Source: Perilla frutescens (taxonomy: Eukaryota; Streptophyta; Magnoliopsida; Lamiales; Lamiaceae). Taken from it: a stretch of DNA of 64,000 bases. The DNA is taken from positions 21,584,001-21,648,000 of the forward strand of contig BRKX01000011.1 in the NCBI GenBank assembly GCA_026008535.1, read 5' to 3'. Shown piece after piece: positions 33,845 through 45,988 of this stretch (the stretch's first letter is position 1; the number at the start of each line of letters is the position of its first letter). Both the position numbers and the translations under genes were made by a program. Below the pieces are notes generated by a model. It saw nothing but the letters and a program-made list of their open reading frames with translations, did not search any database and was not told the DNA's origin.

Positions 33845-34680
33845 CGAGACTTGTTCATTGACGACTTGTCATTTGAAATGAATGAGTCTCGAAAATTGAT
33901 TAGATAGTTTAAACTCGTATCAAGGAGTCTTGAACTTGAATTTAGTAGATAGTTTATACTCGTGTCTAGGAGTTGTTGAATTTTAACTTGTGAATAGTTT
34001 ATACTCATATTCAAGAGTTCTTCAATTTGAATTTATTAGATAATTTACACTCATATAAATGAGCCTTCTATTTGAATTTGAAATTAGATAGTTTATGATC
34101 GTATCAGGGAGCCTTCAATATTTTTGACTTGGATAATTTATGTTCGTATTAAGAAGCTTTCTTGAACTTGAATTTGGACTTTGTAGATCTTTTTTACTCG
34201 TGTCCGTGAGTACTTGGATTTGAATTTGGATTTGTTGACACTTTATACTCGTGTCAAGGAGATACATGGCATTTATTAAAGAGTTTAGATAGTTTTAGTT
34301 CTTATCAAGGAGCTTTCTTTAACTTGAATAGTTTATGCTCATATCGAGGAGCCTTCAACTTGAATTTGCATTTGTAGACATTTTATACTCGTGTCCATGA
34401 GTCTTTGATTTGAATTTGGATTTGTAGACATTTTATACTTATATCAAGGAGTTTTAATGGGAATTTCTTCAAAGAAGTTAGATAGTTTTTGCTTATGTCT
34501 AGGAGCTTTACGGGTAGTTTAGACTCTTATCAAGGAGTACTTGACATTTTTGAAGAGTTTAGATAGTTTTGGCCTTATCAAGGAGCTTTTGAAGATAGTT
34601 TAAGCTCTTATCAAGAAACATTTGAGCATTTCTTAAAAAATTTAGATAGTTTTGGCTCTTATCAAGGAGCGTTGCTCTTT
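33845..34680. repeat. Degenerate minisatellite inside gag-only element
   Basis: About 13-15 diverged copies of a roughly 60-bp unit containing TAGATAGTTTATACTCGTGTC and AAGGAG(T/C)CTT, running through the place where pol would be expected. Confidence 0.75.
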
Positions 34681-34747
34681 TTTTTTGTTTCATGGATTGT
34701 GACGTGTATTAGAAGACTTGAATAGGCCCATGATGAGATTTATAGTC

Positions 34748-34749
<2 letters not shown>

Positions 34750-34778
<29 letters not shown>

Positions 34779-34800
34779 CTTCTTCTTTTTCTTCTTCTTT
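34750..34800. repeat. (TTC)n microsatellite
   Basis: A run of about 17 TTC/TTT triplets within the interior of the gag-only element. Confidence 0.9.
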
Positions 34801-34879
34801 ACTTGGAGATTCCTCAAAAGGTTTACCCCCGTCATTTATTTCTTATTCTTCTTCAAAGTTAATTGTGATGATTTTCTAT

Positions 34880-35585
34880 CGACAGTTCTTCAACTTCATT
34901 TGCGGCCATGCTTAACTCCATGTCGTGAGCTCTAGTAGCCAATTCCTCAAAGGTCTTTGGTTAAATACCTTTCAAGATATATCAAAGACTCCAACACATG
35001 CCTTGGATGCACATTTCAATTACTGAAATTTTTGATAACCGATCTTTACAATTCAGGCTCAAGTTCCTCCAACGGTTGATGTAGTCGATGACATACTCTT
35101 CTTTTTGTTGATTTGTATTTGTGAGTTCCATCATGCTAACTGTCCTTCGAGTGTTGTAGAAGCGGTTGAGGAATTCTTTCTCCAGTTGCCCCCAATTATC
35201 AATCGAATTTGGTTCCAAATCGGTATACCAATCGAATGCGTTGTCTTTTAAAGAGCAAACGAATTGCTTCACCAAGTGATCTTTGTATGTTCCAACATCA
35301 TTGCAGGTCTCTACAAAGTGAGCCATGTGTTTTCTTGGATTACCTTTGCCATCAAATTGGCGGTTGGTAACCATCTGGCATCTTCAAGTTGATTTTCTCG
35401 GACTTGTTGTTTGAACTTGACCTTTGAAATTTTCGGGGAAGATTTGTATCCTCAATCTTCTTGGACTTGGTCTTTAGTCGTTTTGATAACGTTAATTCGG
35501 AGGGCCGACGCCTTGTTTCCGGATCAAATGTCAATTTTGGGATGAATTTGACAAAGAACGCCTTGAATATTTGAGAGAATTTCAT
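34880..35585 (-). pseudogene. gag relic of gag-only LTR element
   Basis: Two overlapping minus-strand frames (35585-35352 and 35374-34982) and a continuation to about 34880 together form a gypsy-type gag. It shows FDGKGNPRKHMAHFVETC, then FDWYTDLEPNSIDNW, EEYVIDYINRWRNL, and finally KTFEELATRAHDMELS. A frameshift lies near 35360, and TGA and TAA stops fall where related gags have Arg and Gln. There is no zinc knuckle or protease after it. Confidence 0.75.
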
Positions 35586-35907
35586 TTATGGAATTTCATT
35601 TCAAATTCTTGAACTCTTCAAATAACTTATGGTGTAATTTTCAACTCATATGGAAGCCCCTATTTATAGTTATATGTATGAGTATCTAGGGCTGATGTGG
35701 CGCAATCTCATTGGCTTTTGAATATTGATATATATCTCTTCAAAGATATTTACTTGTTGCCAAAGACTCTTGAAGTTTATCATATAATAATATCTTTATT
35801 ATTTACATATTTAATCTAATTTTGGATTTCATAAGATTACAAAACTAAATAAATATTTAAAAATGAATAAAAATATTATATATAATATTAAAATTTCATT
35901 ATCTACA
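35543..35907 (-). repeat. 5' LTR of gag-only element
   Basis: 365 bp, matching 32782-33834 outside the MITE. Confidence 0.85.
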
Positions 35908-37749
35908 ATACCCATAGTGTATGAGAATTTCAGCAATATTATATTTGAGTTCCGATTTCATCATCAATTTGAAGTCCAATATCAAAATTAATTTTGGGGT
36001 TTTGAAGCCCATGGCCCGAAGTATTTGAAATTAGGGTTAACATAACTTTTTTAAAGACCAAGATATATAGATGTCTGTTTCTAGGAGAACTAATCTTCAA
36101 TGTGATCGCATACACCTACCAATCTACATATATTTTTATCGTGCTATGCATGATCTATAAAGTTCATAAATTAGATTTTGTAGACTAGTTTTACAAATTT
36201 CATATATCCTTTGAAATTTAAATTATAAATTAAAATAATATAGTAAAATATTAAAACGGGAAGTTGCCGCCGAAATGTTAAGTGAAGAGTTATAAAATGT
36301 AATTTCCATTGGAATTCCTGTTGGAATTTGACAGTCCCTTTTTTTTTTGCCGTGTGACGTAATGGACTATAGAAAATTTAATAAGAAGAGTTGATATATG
36401 CGTACTACGTAGAATAAAAGATAGTAGGTTTGTTAAATCTATGTAAAAGGCCAGGAAAAAGTGATAGGTGTTAGTGTGTTACTGTTAAGTCATAAAGGTA
36501 CTTAAATAAAAACATTTAATTTATGGATGTTTTTGTCCACAAAAATATGGGCTGTATTGGAAGGGTTTTAGCCTTTTAGGGTGCAAACAGTCAGCACAAT
36601 GAATGCATAATGCATATACGGACATAAGTAATTTTTTTTTAGTGTATAATAAAAGGTAATTAATTAGATAAGTCGTTGGAATTTCCAAATAATAAAATAA
36701 AATAAAAATAAATTATATATGATGGATATATGAATTGGCTGAAATTTCCGTTGGAATAAAAAAAATTCCAACGATTTTTTGTATCCGTTGAAAAACCTTA
36801 TTAAATAAATAATATTTTTAAATTATGTGAAGATGATATTTATATGCCCCGGGGAATAATTAGAACTCGGAAACACAAAGTATAGACGTCAAAATAGTCA
36901 TAAAAATTGAATTGGGACAATAAATCTATCACAAAGATGGTCTTATGCATGTACTTTAGTTCTACATAAGTATTATATTAGATGGGAAAAATCACTTTAA
37001 TATTGAAAATTATCACTTCTATTACACTGAAAGTATCATGTTTATTTGATCGGAAACTACTGTTAATTTTTTTTTTAAAGACAGTGATATATATTTTTTA
37101 TAATTATTGCTACATATATTTTTTGGATTGAAAAAATATAACTTTCAATATTGAAAAGTTAAGGTTCTACTTAATCCAAATTAAGCCAAATAATTAGGGA
37201 GGATAATAAACTTCCCACGTAATAGTCGAGGAGTAATTTGCACATTTGTCCCAGGTAGTTTCTCTTCCTCGTATCTTCTCAATCTTATATAACTTATTAA
37301 TAATATCGTACGTAGTTAACGTGTGTAGACATAATTAAATATGGATTATTAGATAAAAGGTGATGTAGTACAAAGGAAATTAACGACTAAATTGTCTACG
37401 CCGGACCACTCCCACTATAACAAAATTGACTTAATTAATGCTTTATATTCCAAGTCGTCCACCATTGAACATGACAAATTAAAAATCATCACCACATATA
37501 TTATTTTACAACGGATGTATATTATTTTATATGTTGGTACCTCTTGTATAATGACACCTCGAAAATTCACTCTTAACTTTTACATGTTAATTTATCAAAT
37601 GTTTTAATTTTTTTAATTTTGATATGATATTTCACTATTACATCATAACATTATTTAATTTTCATATATACATATGTGTCATGTACAGTGTGTGTATTTT
37701 CTTTTAGTTTGTCCAATAGTATCTTGCAGCACACACGCTTAAAAACAAA

Positions 37750-37796
<47 letters not shown>

Positions 37797-37808
37797 GTTA
37801 ATGTAAAC
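35908..37808. other. Intergenic, upstream of GT90 gene A
   Basis: No gene seen. Several CGTTGGAAT/ATTCCAACG motifs lie between 36300 and 36800 and may be the remnant of a DNA transposon end. A (CT)n run at 37752-37792 sits in the probable 5' UTR of the next gene. Confidence 0.5.
37752..37792. repeat. (CT)n microsatellite just before gene A
   Basis: About 20 CT units ending 17 bases before the start codon. Gene B has the same feature at 45941-45969. Confidence 0.95.
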
Positions 37809-38152
37809 ATGAAGGCTTGGGAATTTCAGAAACCATCTGTGGTGGTTGGTTTGTGGAAACCAGTGAAAAACAGACCAAAACTAGCGTCGAGTATCGTCGT
37901 TTTCATCATCTTCCTCTTTGTTTCTTCACTAGTTTTTTCCGGGTGGATTGACCTTGTAAGTTTTCTCTCTCTTCTCTCACAAAACACACTGCACTCTGTG
38001 AACGTTTTTCTCAACAATCGTCCAAGAATAGAAACAATACATGCAAATCATAGAAATTTCAATTCGCAAATGCTACTATATATTAGAGTAAAACTTTGAA
38101 TGCCGCCGTTCTAGATCATCGTGATTTGCCAATACATTTACGTATGCTACAT

Positions 38153-38186
<34 letters not shown>

Positions 38187-38337
38187 CGTACGTGTGAATG
38201 TTTCTAGGGCAAATATATATAATTAACAACTTCTGCACGTCGAGGATGCCATGATATAGAACCAATTACCAAACATAGGATAGGAATTTAAGTTGTTGAG
38301 TTTTGGGCGGAATCAAAGGGAAGAACTTAATTATAAT

Positions 38338-38371
<34 letters not shown>

Positions 38372-41300
38372 GAATTTGATGTTTAATACTAGGTATAAAA
38401 ATAAATTAAGATTGAATTGAAGTTGGTGAGTTAAAATTTTCCTTCAAAAGTAAAGAAGTGCTTTTTTTTCTTTCTTTTTTTCTGAGTACGTAAAGAAGTT
38501 GTGTTTTGAAAAGGGAAAATTTGCAATTTTGCAAAATCCTTATTATTTTTCTTAACCGATTCGTAAAATCAATCTTATTGTGGATATATGGAAGAAGTAC
38601 CTTGAGGTCGAAAAAAATTTAAGTCTAGCCGGAAAATCAGGTTCAATTTCAATTTATTTATTTTTTTTACTTTGACTTATATTTGATTTTGTTAATTAGC
38701 TACTTCAATTCGGAAATTTAGATGAATTTTAACTATATACGGTCTAACTTCAACGGTTCAATTTAATTTTTTTATTTTATGGAATATTGATTATTAATTT
38801 TCAACTAATGGATTTGCGTTTATTTGTGTTTCAGAACGAATGTGTTTTATTGTAATTAAATCTGTGTATCTAAATTTCCAAAATAACAGATTTCAATAAT
38901 TGCAGGGTAAATATTCAAAATATTATAACTATCAAATTTGCAGCAAAACCCCCGCAAAAAGTCTCGAATTCCCTCTGGACTGCAGCTCATGGAACCACAC
39001 CAAAAGATGCCCGATAAACTACCCGGATTCGCAACCCTGCCCGAATCCCTCGCCCGGATTCTGCCCCGAATACTTCCGATGGATCCACGAAGACCTGCGC
39101 CACTGGAGGGAAACGGGGATCACGGCCAAAATGGTGGAGAAAGCGCGGCCGACGGCGCATTTCCGCCTTACGATTTTGGACGGGAAAATGTACGTCGAGA
39201 AATTCCAGCCGTCTATTCAGACGCGTGATTTGTTCACGATTTGGGGGTTCGTGCAGCTGATGAGACGGTACCCGGGTAAATTGCCCGATTTGGAGCTCAT
39301 GTTCGACTGTGATGATCGCCCCGTCGTGCCGGCGGAGGAGATCGGCCGGGAGCCGCCGCCGCTCTTCCGCTACTGCTCCGATTCGCAAAGCTTGGATATC
39401 GTGTTCCCGGATTGGTCGTTTTGGGGCTGGTAATACGCTATCTCTCTCTATGATTTTTTTTCCCTTTCTTTCTCTTCCCATATTGAAGATAAGTTTTTAT
39501 TTTTCGTCAATTTTCCAATACAACACCTTATGCCCAATAATGTCATTACATCTATTAAATTGGTCGTGATCAATATGGGTCAACTCGGGTCAATGCGGAT
39601 GATCATGTGTTTACCTAAAAAATAAAAAACTTTCAAAAAGCAAAATGTATGCATCATAACCCTAAAAAGTATGTCTTAAAATTTAAAAAGTATCATTTGT
39701 ATCGTTAAAAAATTAATGAATATGTTACTTATCTAAACGAGTTTATTTAGTTTAAATTTGTGATTTTTTCTATTTTAATTAAATTTTAGAGTTTAGGAAT
39801 TTATTTTTTTTAGGATTTTATATTTATCATATTTTTTTATGCACTCTCAATTTTACCTTACCAATTTAAACAGGAAATTTGTGTTCGTTAGGGAAATATA
39901 TCTTAGTATATGATTTGATATGGTGGGGGAAGAGAATATATAATTGTCAATAAAAATGACGGAATATTTAATGCTCTAACATTTTTTTTTTATAATAATA
40001 CTCCAATCAGGCAATCACTCAAACTCTTATGTGTCATCTCAGGTTCAATAAGACCCATACATTCATCAGATGGGTCTGCGTTGACCGACGTTGATCTGCT
40101 AAAAAAATTTGGTAAAAATCAGTATCAATCTTTACTAAAAATTATCATTTAAAGTTCAAAAAGTATCACTTGTATCATTAAAACGTAACTGGTCTACTAC
40201 TCATCTTATATGAGTTTATATAGTTCAAATTGTGATTTTTTCCATTCCAATTAATGTTTAAAGTTTAGGGGGGGAGGTTAGGTTTTTTAGGGTTCATCGT
40301 TTTTAGGATTCATAGTTTTTTAGGATTTTTTAGTATTTTTTAGGGTTTTTTTTAGAGTTCATGTTTTTTAGGTTTATTAATCTCAATTAGAGGTTATATG
40401 AAAATGTTAAATTCGTTCACTTTTATTTTAGGATTCACTAATTTCATTTAGGGTATATATTTATTTTAAAATTATATTTTTTTTTCAATTACCATTTATA
40501 TTTGTTTTGAAAAATTAAATTAATTATCGAGCGCAATGCACGAGCCCATGCGTTAGCGTCGGGCGAGTACATTGTGCGAGTCGACGAATTAAAAAAATAA
40601 AGCATTCGCTTTAATTGTAGGATTCATTAAACCAGTTTTAGGATATATATTTATATTTATTTTTTAAAAATTAAATTAATTCATTTTAATTTTTAGGGTT
40701 CACTAATTGTATTTTAGGGTATACAATTTTGGGAAAAAAATTAAAAAAAAACAGAAAAATCGAAAAGAAAATAAAAAAAAATCAAAGAAAGAATAAAAAA
40801 TTGAAAAAAAAATAAAAAAAATTTTTTGGCCCGTGTACCCCACGTGCCGTGCGTGGGCGCGCGTGGGATCCACGTACCTGAAGTGGGATAAAAAAATTTT
40901 GGCCATTGAGCCTTATTGGGCATGGGCCTAGGCCCATACACTTTGTGTATAGGAGAGTGCCCCTACTCCAATATAAAAGCAGCGCTATCCCACCGTTCGT
41001 AAAAAAATTTGGAAACTGAAAATGAACTTAGCCCCAGTAATCCTTATGTTTTCCACTGAGGGTGATAATTAATACTTCCTCAATCCCATTTATGTAGTCT
41101 TTATTATTATTTTGAGATGTCGCAATTATATAGTTTCATAACTATAATTAGTACTCCCTCCGTCCCAATTATATAGTCTTATTTCTCCTCGCTCGTAGTT
41201 TAAAAATATTTATGAAAACAAGATATTAAAGTTAAACTTCCAATAACACCCCCATTGAATATTTATGACTTTCAACATTTAAGTTGTTATTTTTTTAATT

Positions 41301-43796
41301 TCCAAGATTCAACACGGGTTTATTTGTACATTACAATGAAAATTAATAGTATTTATAGTAATGAGACTATATAATTGGGACACCTCAAAATAGTAAAATT
41401 GACTATATAATCGGAACGGAAGGAGTATTAATTTGCATAGTAATATACAAATATATCCTTGGTAGATATATGTATGTCAGCAATCTTCCAAATATTTGAT
41501 TGAGAGTATAATTGTAATAAAAATGAAATATTGAGGGTTATATTGATATTAAGTATTCAGTGGAATATTATTGTTAAAAAAAGTGCAAATGTTAGGTATT
41601 ATCTATATTTTACCATTTCTTATTTGAATGGAAGACTCTCTCTTGTGCTGATTTTGAAACTCCTTTAGTTTCGAGTAATAAAACTTCTTTTACAACAATA
41701 CCCCCAAGCAACGTAACATCAAATAAATTTATTTATTTAGATAAATTATATTTTGATATTTACCTGTTGAATTTTTATTTTTTTTTATAAAAATAGCCTT
41801 TTTAAAAATTGATAAAATAGTATCCACTTCTTCATCGGGACAAAGCGGAAAAGGTTAGCTAGTTTCTTTTAGAAATACACCAATTAACTTAATCTAGTAA
41901 AGTGCAATAATGATTGCATTTGTTTCAATTTTTTATATATTTTTTTTTTTTTGGAGTAGGTTGGTATAGTGTTGAAAGTTATGTTCCAAGTCGTTGTTAT
42001 CAACGTAGTTAAAAGTTTTTAACTTTTGTACGCAATCTTGAAAATAATTAATAAGCATTTTGTTGTTGCTCATCAAAAACATCGTAGACACAGCTGTCGG
42101 CCAATGAAGCATCGCATCAGTCTCGCAGATAATTAATTAAAGACTTGAGAATTGAGGTCTTCTTTTTTTTCTTTTTTTCTTTTTTTGTGACTGACGGGGC
42201 ATGGCTTAATATTTTGGCATGTACTTGCAAAAAAAATTTGAACGTGACATTGCTTGTAATTTTTTAGATGCTCTATTCAAGAATGATATTTCATCTCTTT
42301 CTCACCACATTTATTATAAAAATTTCTTAGTTTTCAATAGTCATTTTTCTTGTTTTTTTTTTAATAGCAATTTTGTAAGTTAAATAGTTTTCCTTTTATT
42401 TGGAGTGCAATATGAATATTAAATAATACATTAGGCCAAAATGTGGAGGGAAACAAATTCGGCATTGGGGTACTAGAGATGGTGACAAGTTGTTATGGTA
42501 CGTACGATCAACTTGGCATGATTTCTGTAGTTTGCGGATAGTATCCAACTAAGTCTGGAGACGGAAACTATCACAATTCACAATGACCTTATACCCATCA
42601 TTGTTTGAAAGTTGAAAGTCTAGAAAAAGGTTGCAGGTGTTGGGGTTGTTGTCGGTTGTGGATATGATTAAAGGTTGTTCTGGACTTAATTTCTGAAGAT
42701 GAATTTGTCAAGAGAAAGAAAGTAAAGTGAATTGGGTTTGAGTTTGCAGGCCAGAGATAAATATAAGGCCATGGAGAAGTATGCTGAAGAAAATAAAAGA
42801 GGGGAATGAGAAAACAAAATGGGAGGAGAGAGTGCCCTACGCCTACTGGAAGGGGAATCCCCATGTTTCCCCTTGGAGGGGTGACCTTATGCAATGCAAT
42901 CTCACTCATCAAAATGATTGGAACGTGCGCCTCTACGCTCAAGTAATTATTAATTAATTACCAATTTACCATCTCTCTCTCTCTCTCTCTAATCTATATA
43001 CGATCAAATGGTATATATGTAGTGATGATCTGTCGTCAGTCACTGTAATTGAAGTGAATGTCGTATTGTTTCAGGACTGGGAAACAGAGTCCAGAGAAGG
43101 ATTCGAGCACTCGAATATTGAAGACCAGTGCACCCACAGGTAGTAAATTAAGTTGTAAATAATAGAAAATATATTTCTGAGTAGATATATGCAGTTAATT
43201 AATTGGAGTGCAGGTATAAGATTTATATAGAAGGATGGGGTTGGTCTGTGAGTGAGAAGTACATATTAGCGTGCGACTCGCCTAGCTTGGTAATGACGTT
43301 GCGGTGGCATGATTTCTTCATAAGGGGCATGATCCCTCAACACCATTATTGGCCGGTTAAAGATAGTGAGAAATGCAGGTCACTCAAATTTGCAGTTGAA
43401 TGGGGCAACAATCACACTGCAAAGGCTCAGGCCATTGGTGAAGGCGGGAGCCACTTTATTCACCAGGAATTGAATATGGAATATGTGTACGACTACATGT
43501 TCCATCTTCTGAATGAATACGCGAAGCTGCTGAGGTACAAGCCGGATATCCCTCCCAACGCACTGGAGGTGTGCTCCGAATCATTGGCGTGCTCAGTCTC
43601 AGACGCAGCAGATGGGAACCGGAGAAACTTCATGGAAGAATCAATGGAGAAGTACTCATCAGGTACTGATTCACTCCCATGCATAATGCCTCCACCTTAC
43701 CACCCTCAACAACTCAATGCTTTCATCCATCTAAAGGCCAATGCAACTGCACAAGTTGAAGCATGGGAACAAGACTATTGGGCCAAACAACCCTAG
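37809..43796 (+). CDS. GT90 O-glycosyltransferase-like protein A (CAP10/DUF821, POGLUT/rumi-like)
   Basis: Five exons, 37809-37955, 38906-39429, 42750-42942, 43075-43139 and 43214-43796, give 503 residues with all splice sites GT-AG and the frame kept. A short cytoplasmic N-terminus and one membrane segment (about residues 27-44) suggest a type II membrane protein of the Golgi or ER. The CAP10 domain follows: CPEYFRWIHEDLRHW, FRLTILDGKMYVEKF, PDLELMFDCDDRPV, FPDWSFWGW, PYAYWKGNP, CTHRYKIYIEGWGWSVSEKYI and FAVEWGNNHT. Related enzymes (Rumi/POGLUT) add glucose or xylose to proteins; the plant substrates are unknown to me. No KDEL tail (it ends YWAKQP). Compared with gene B it lacks two introns, at MRR|Y and HTAK|A. 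Intron 2 (39430-42749) is swollen with repeats, including a Stowaway MITE. Confidence 0.92.
38157..38183. repeat. (TG)n microsatellite in intron 1 of gene A
   Basis: About 13 TG units. A (TA)n run follows at about 38340-38368. Confidence 0.9.
41154..41425. mobile_element. Stowaway-type MITE in intron 2 of gene A
   Basis: The 272-bp element has terminal inverted repeats CTCCCTCCGTCCCAATTATA and its complement-like GACTATATAATCGGAACGGA...GGAG end. TA lies on each side (41152-41153 and 41426-41427). These are the marks of Tc1/mariner Stowaway MITEs. Fragments of the same family lie just before it (41073-41140). Confidence 0.88.
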
Positions 43797-43915
43797 ATTA
43801 ATAATATAATTCATTCATTCATCACAAATTCACAACCATCCATGTATTATGTATACCCTCTCCATCACTCATTCACTCTAATTCATCATTGCATACCCTT
43901 CTTCATTAATTGTTG

Positions 43916-43965
<50 letters not shown>

Positions 43966-45934
43966 TTAATTTCCATAGCATCTTAGGGGATGGATGTATG
44001 TTTGGTTATGTTTCCAGCTTCAATTTTCAGTTTTCACCGTTTTTAGAGTAGTTTACGAGTTGAGTTGGTTTTCATAAAAAAAAAATTATTGATTTTTGTG
44101 TGAAATGAATGATATTTTAGAGTTTTAATTAATTAGGTCTAGGTTTGAGAATATGATTTTATTAGATAACATATAAAATTTCTTAGAAAATGTACAATAG
44201 AAATTGAAAATGAGTAAAATAAATGTGTTTTAATTGGTATCTCAAGTAATCCCATGATTGGATTTCAATGAAAGAATTGTTTGACATAAAAACGAAATAG
44301 TGTAGATTTTTTACTTGGACATGAGGAATGCTAATACCTTCGTCTTGATCATACTGCACAAAGCAAACATAACTAGTTTAGCAATTCAAATGTCATTGAT
44401 ATAGTTGATTTTAGGAATAATTAGGCTTTTTTTTTCTCAATCTAATAGTAAAGGACGATTATCTCTTATAAAGATTCTAATTTTCATTATAATTGAATCT
44501 TTGTCGCACTTTTAAACGTTGGAATACTTTGAATTTTTTACACAAAACTAATTTCATACTACATTATATTTCAAGAATTTTCCAACCATATGTCATAAGC
44601 ATATATACTGAGATAAAAAAAAAATGCATTTGTAACAGAATCGCAGCTATCTAATTAATTAATATTTTTTCTTAATAGGGAAGATCAAATTTTATTACTC
44701 AATAGTCAATCCACATTAACATTGTCATATCAACCAACTACATAACATAATGTGAGATAATTCCTGCTATCCGCCCTCCCCGTCTCTCCCTTCTTATCGA
44801 CGATTACTTTTAATAAAAGAAAAAAAAAATGAAGAAAAGATAAATGAGAGTGATTAGAAACAATAACCTCAAAAGAAAAGAAAAAAAAGAAAAAGGAAAA
44901 GTGAAGGGTATTGCTTCAAGCATTAATCTCAAAAGCCTCTAAAAAAGTCTTTATTATGAAGGTGGATTAAACAAAATTAGAGGGCATACTCTAATTTTTT
45001 AATACGCGCGGGTAATTTAGACCAAAAAAATGAAATTAGTTTATTGATATTACAAAATCACCACAATTAATCCGGTTCATTTATACTCCAAGATTTATTG
45101 AATTGTAAAATATTATAATCAATACACACTCAATCCTTTATTAAATTAAATTTACTGATGTGATCCTCTATTCCACATTTGATGTTTCAATCCATATTCC
45201 ACGATCAAATTTACAAGTTTAATAGTAGATATTAAAAATATAAAAATTAAGTATAATATAATCGACCTAATCACATCTATCAATAAAATATTGAAATTTA
45301 AAAAATTATAAATCATATTTTAAAAATAATCAACCATAATAATTGTTGCTTTGAAAATTAAATACTAAAAATAATTATAAACTCTAATTGGGTGGGGTGA
45401 ACCCGAAAATATAATCATGAAATTAAACTATAATATAATAAATTAAAATTGACAAAAAAAGGTTGAAAGAAATATGAATAAATTTGATCACGGAACACGA
45501 ATTGGAACACCAAATGTGAAATGGAATATCTCATTCATTAAATTTAGATAGGAAGATTGCATCGTGACAAAAGTTAGATTTTATGGATTTAAAGTCATAT
45601 TACAAAAGCTTACAGAAAATCTCCAAACAGGGATTTCATGTAATTCCTTTGAAATTTCCCAGTCCGAGCACAACTGAAAAGGTTAATTTTGTATGCAATC
45701 ATTTCTCTTTACTATCAATATTATAACATACGTTATAACGTGTATTAAAAATCATATTATATATTATTTGGATGACATACCAAATAAGTATTGGTGTGGT
45801 TGACACACATTCAAACATGAAAAGCGTAATTATTTAGGAAATCGAATGGGGGTGTTTTATCCTTAATTTCCCCAAAGTTAAAAGCTGATAGTTCGACACT
45901 AGTGAGACCACAGTTTTTTATTTAACATAATAGC

Positions 45935-45970
<36 letters not shown>

Positions 45971-45988
45971 AAACATTAATATTGATCG
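43797..45988. other. Intergenic between GT90 genes A and B
   Basis: AT-rich with no gene seen. A (TA)n(GA)n microsatellite lies at about 43918-43965 in the 3' region of gene A, and (CT)n at 45941-45969 before gene B. Confidence 0.5.
45941..45969. repeat. (CT)n microsatellite just before gene B
   Basis: About 14 CT units ending 19 bases before the start codon, matching the arrangement at gene A. Confidence 0.95.

Larger units (their letters stand above)
32782..35907 (-). mobile_element. Gag-only LTR retrotransposon (non-autonomous), minus orientation
   Basis: LTRs at 35543-35907 (5', 365 bp) and 32782-33834 (3', about 384 bp plus a 669-bp MITE) share TGTAGATAATG starts and CAAATTCA ends in the element's orientation. 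The interior holds a damaged gag (34880-35585), a TTC microsatellite and a long minisatellite. I see no protease, RT or integrase. This fits a large non-autonomous LTR element mobilised by others. I could not find a convincing target-site duplication. Confidence 0.78.

Noticed and set aside
33845..34680. CRISPR-like array
   Set aside because: Repeats are degenerate and contiguous with no spacers, and this is a plant nuclear region; it is a minisatellite.
32777..35912. Target-site duplication for the gag-only LTR element
   Set aside because: Flanks TTACT and ATACC do not match; one side may be rearranged, so no claim is made.
40703..40941. Phe-rich minus-strand frames
   Set aside because: Translations of A-runs inside the intron of gene A.
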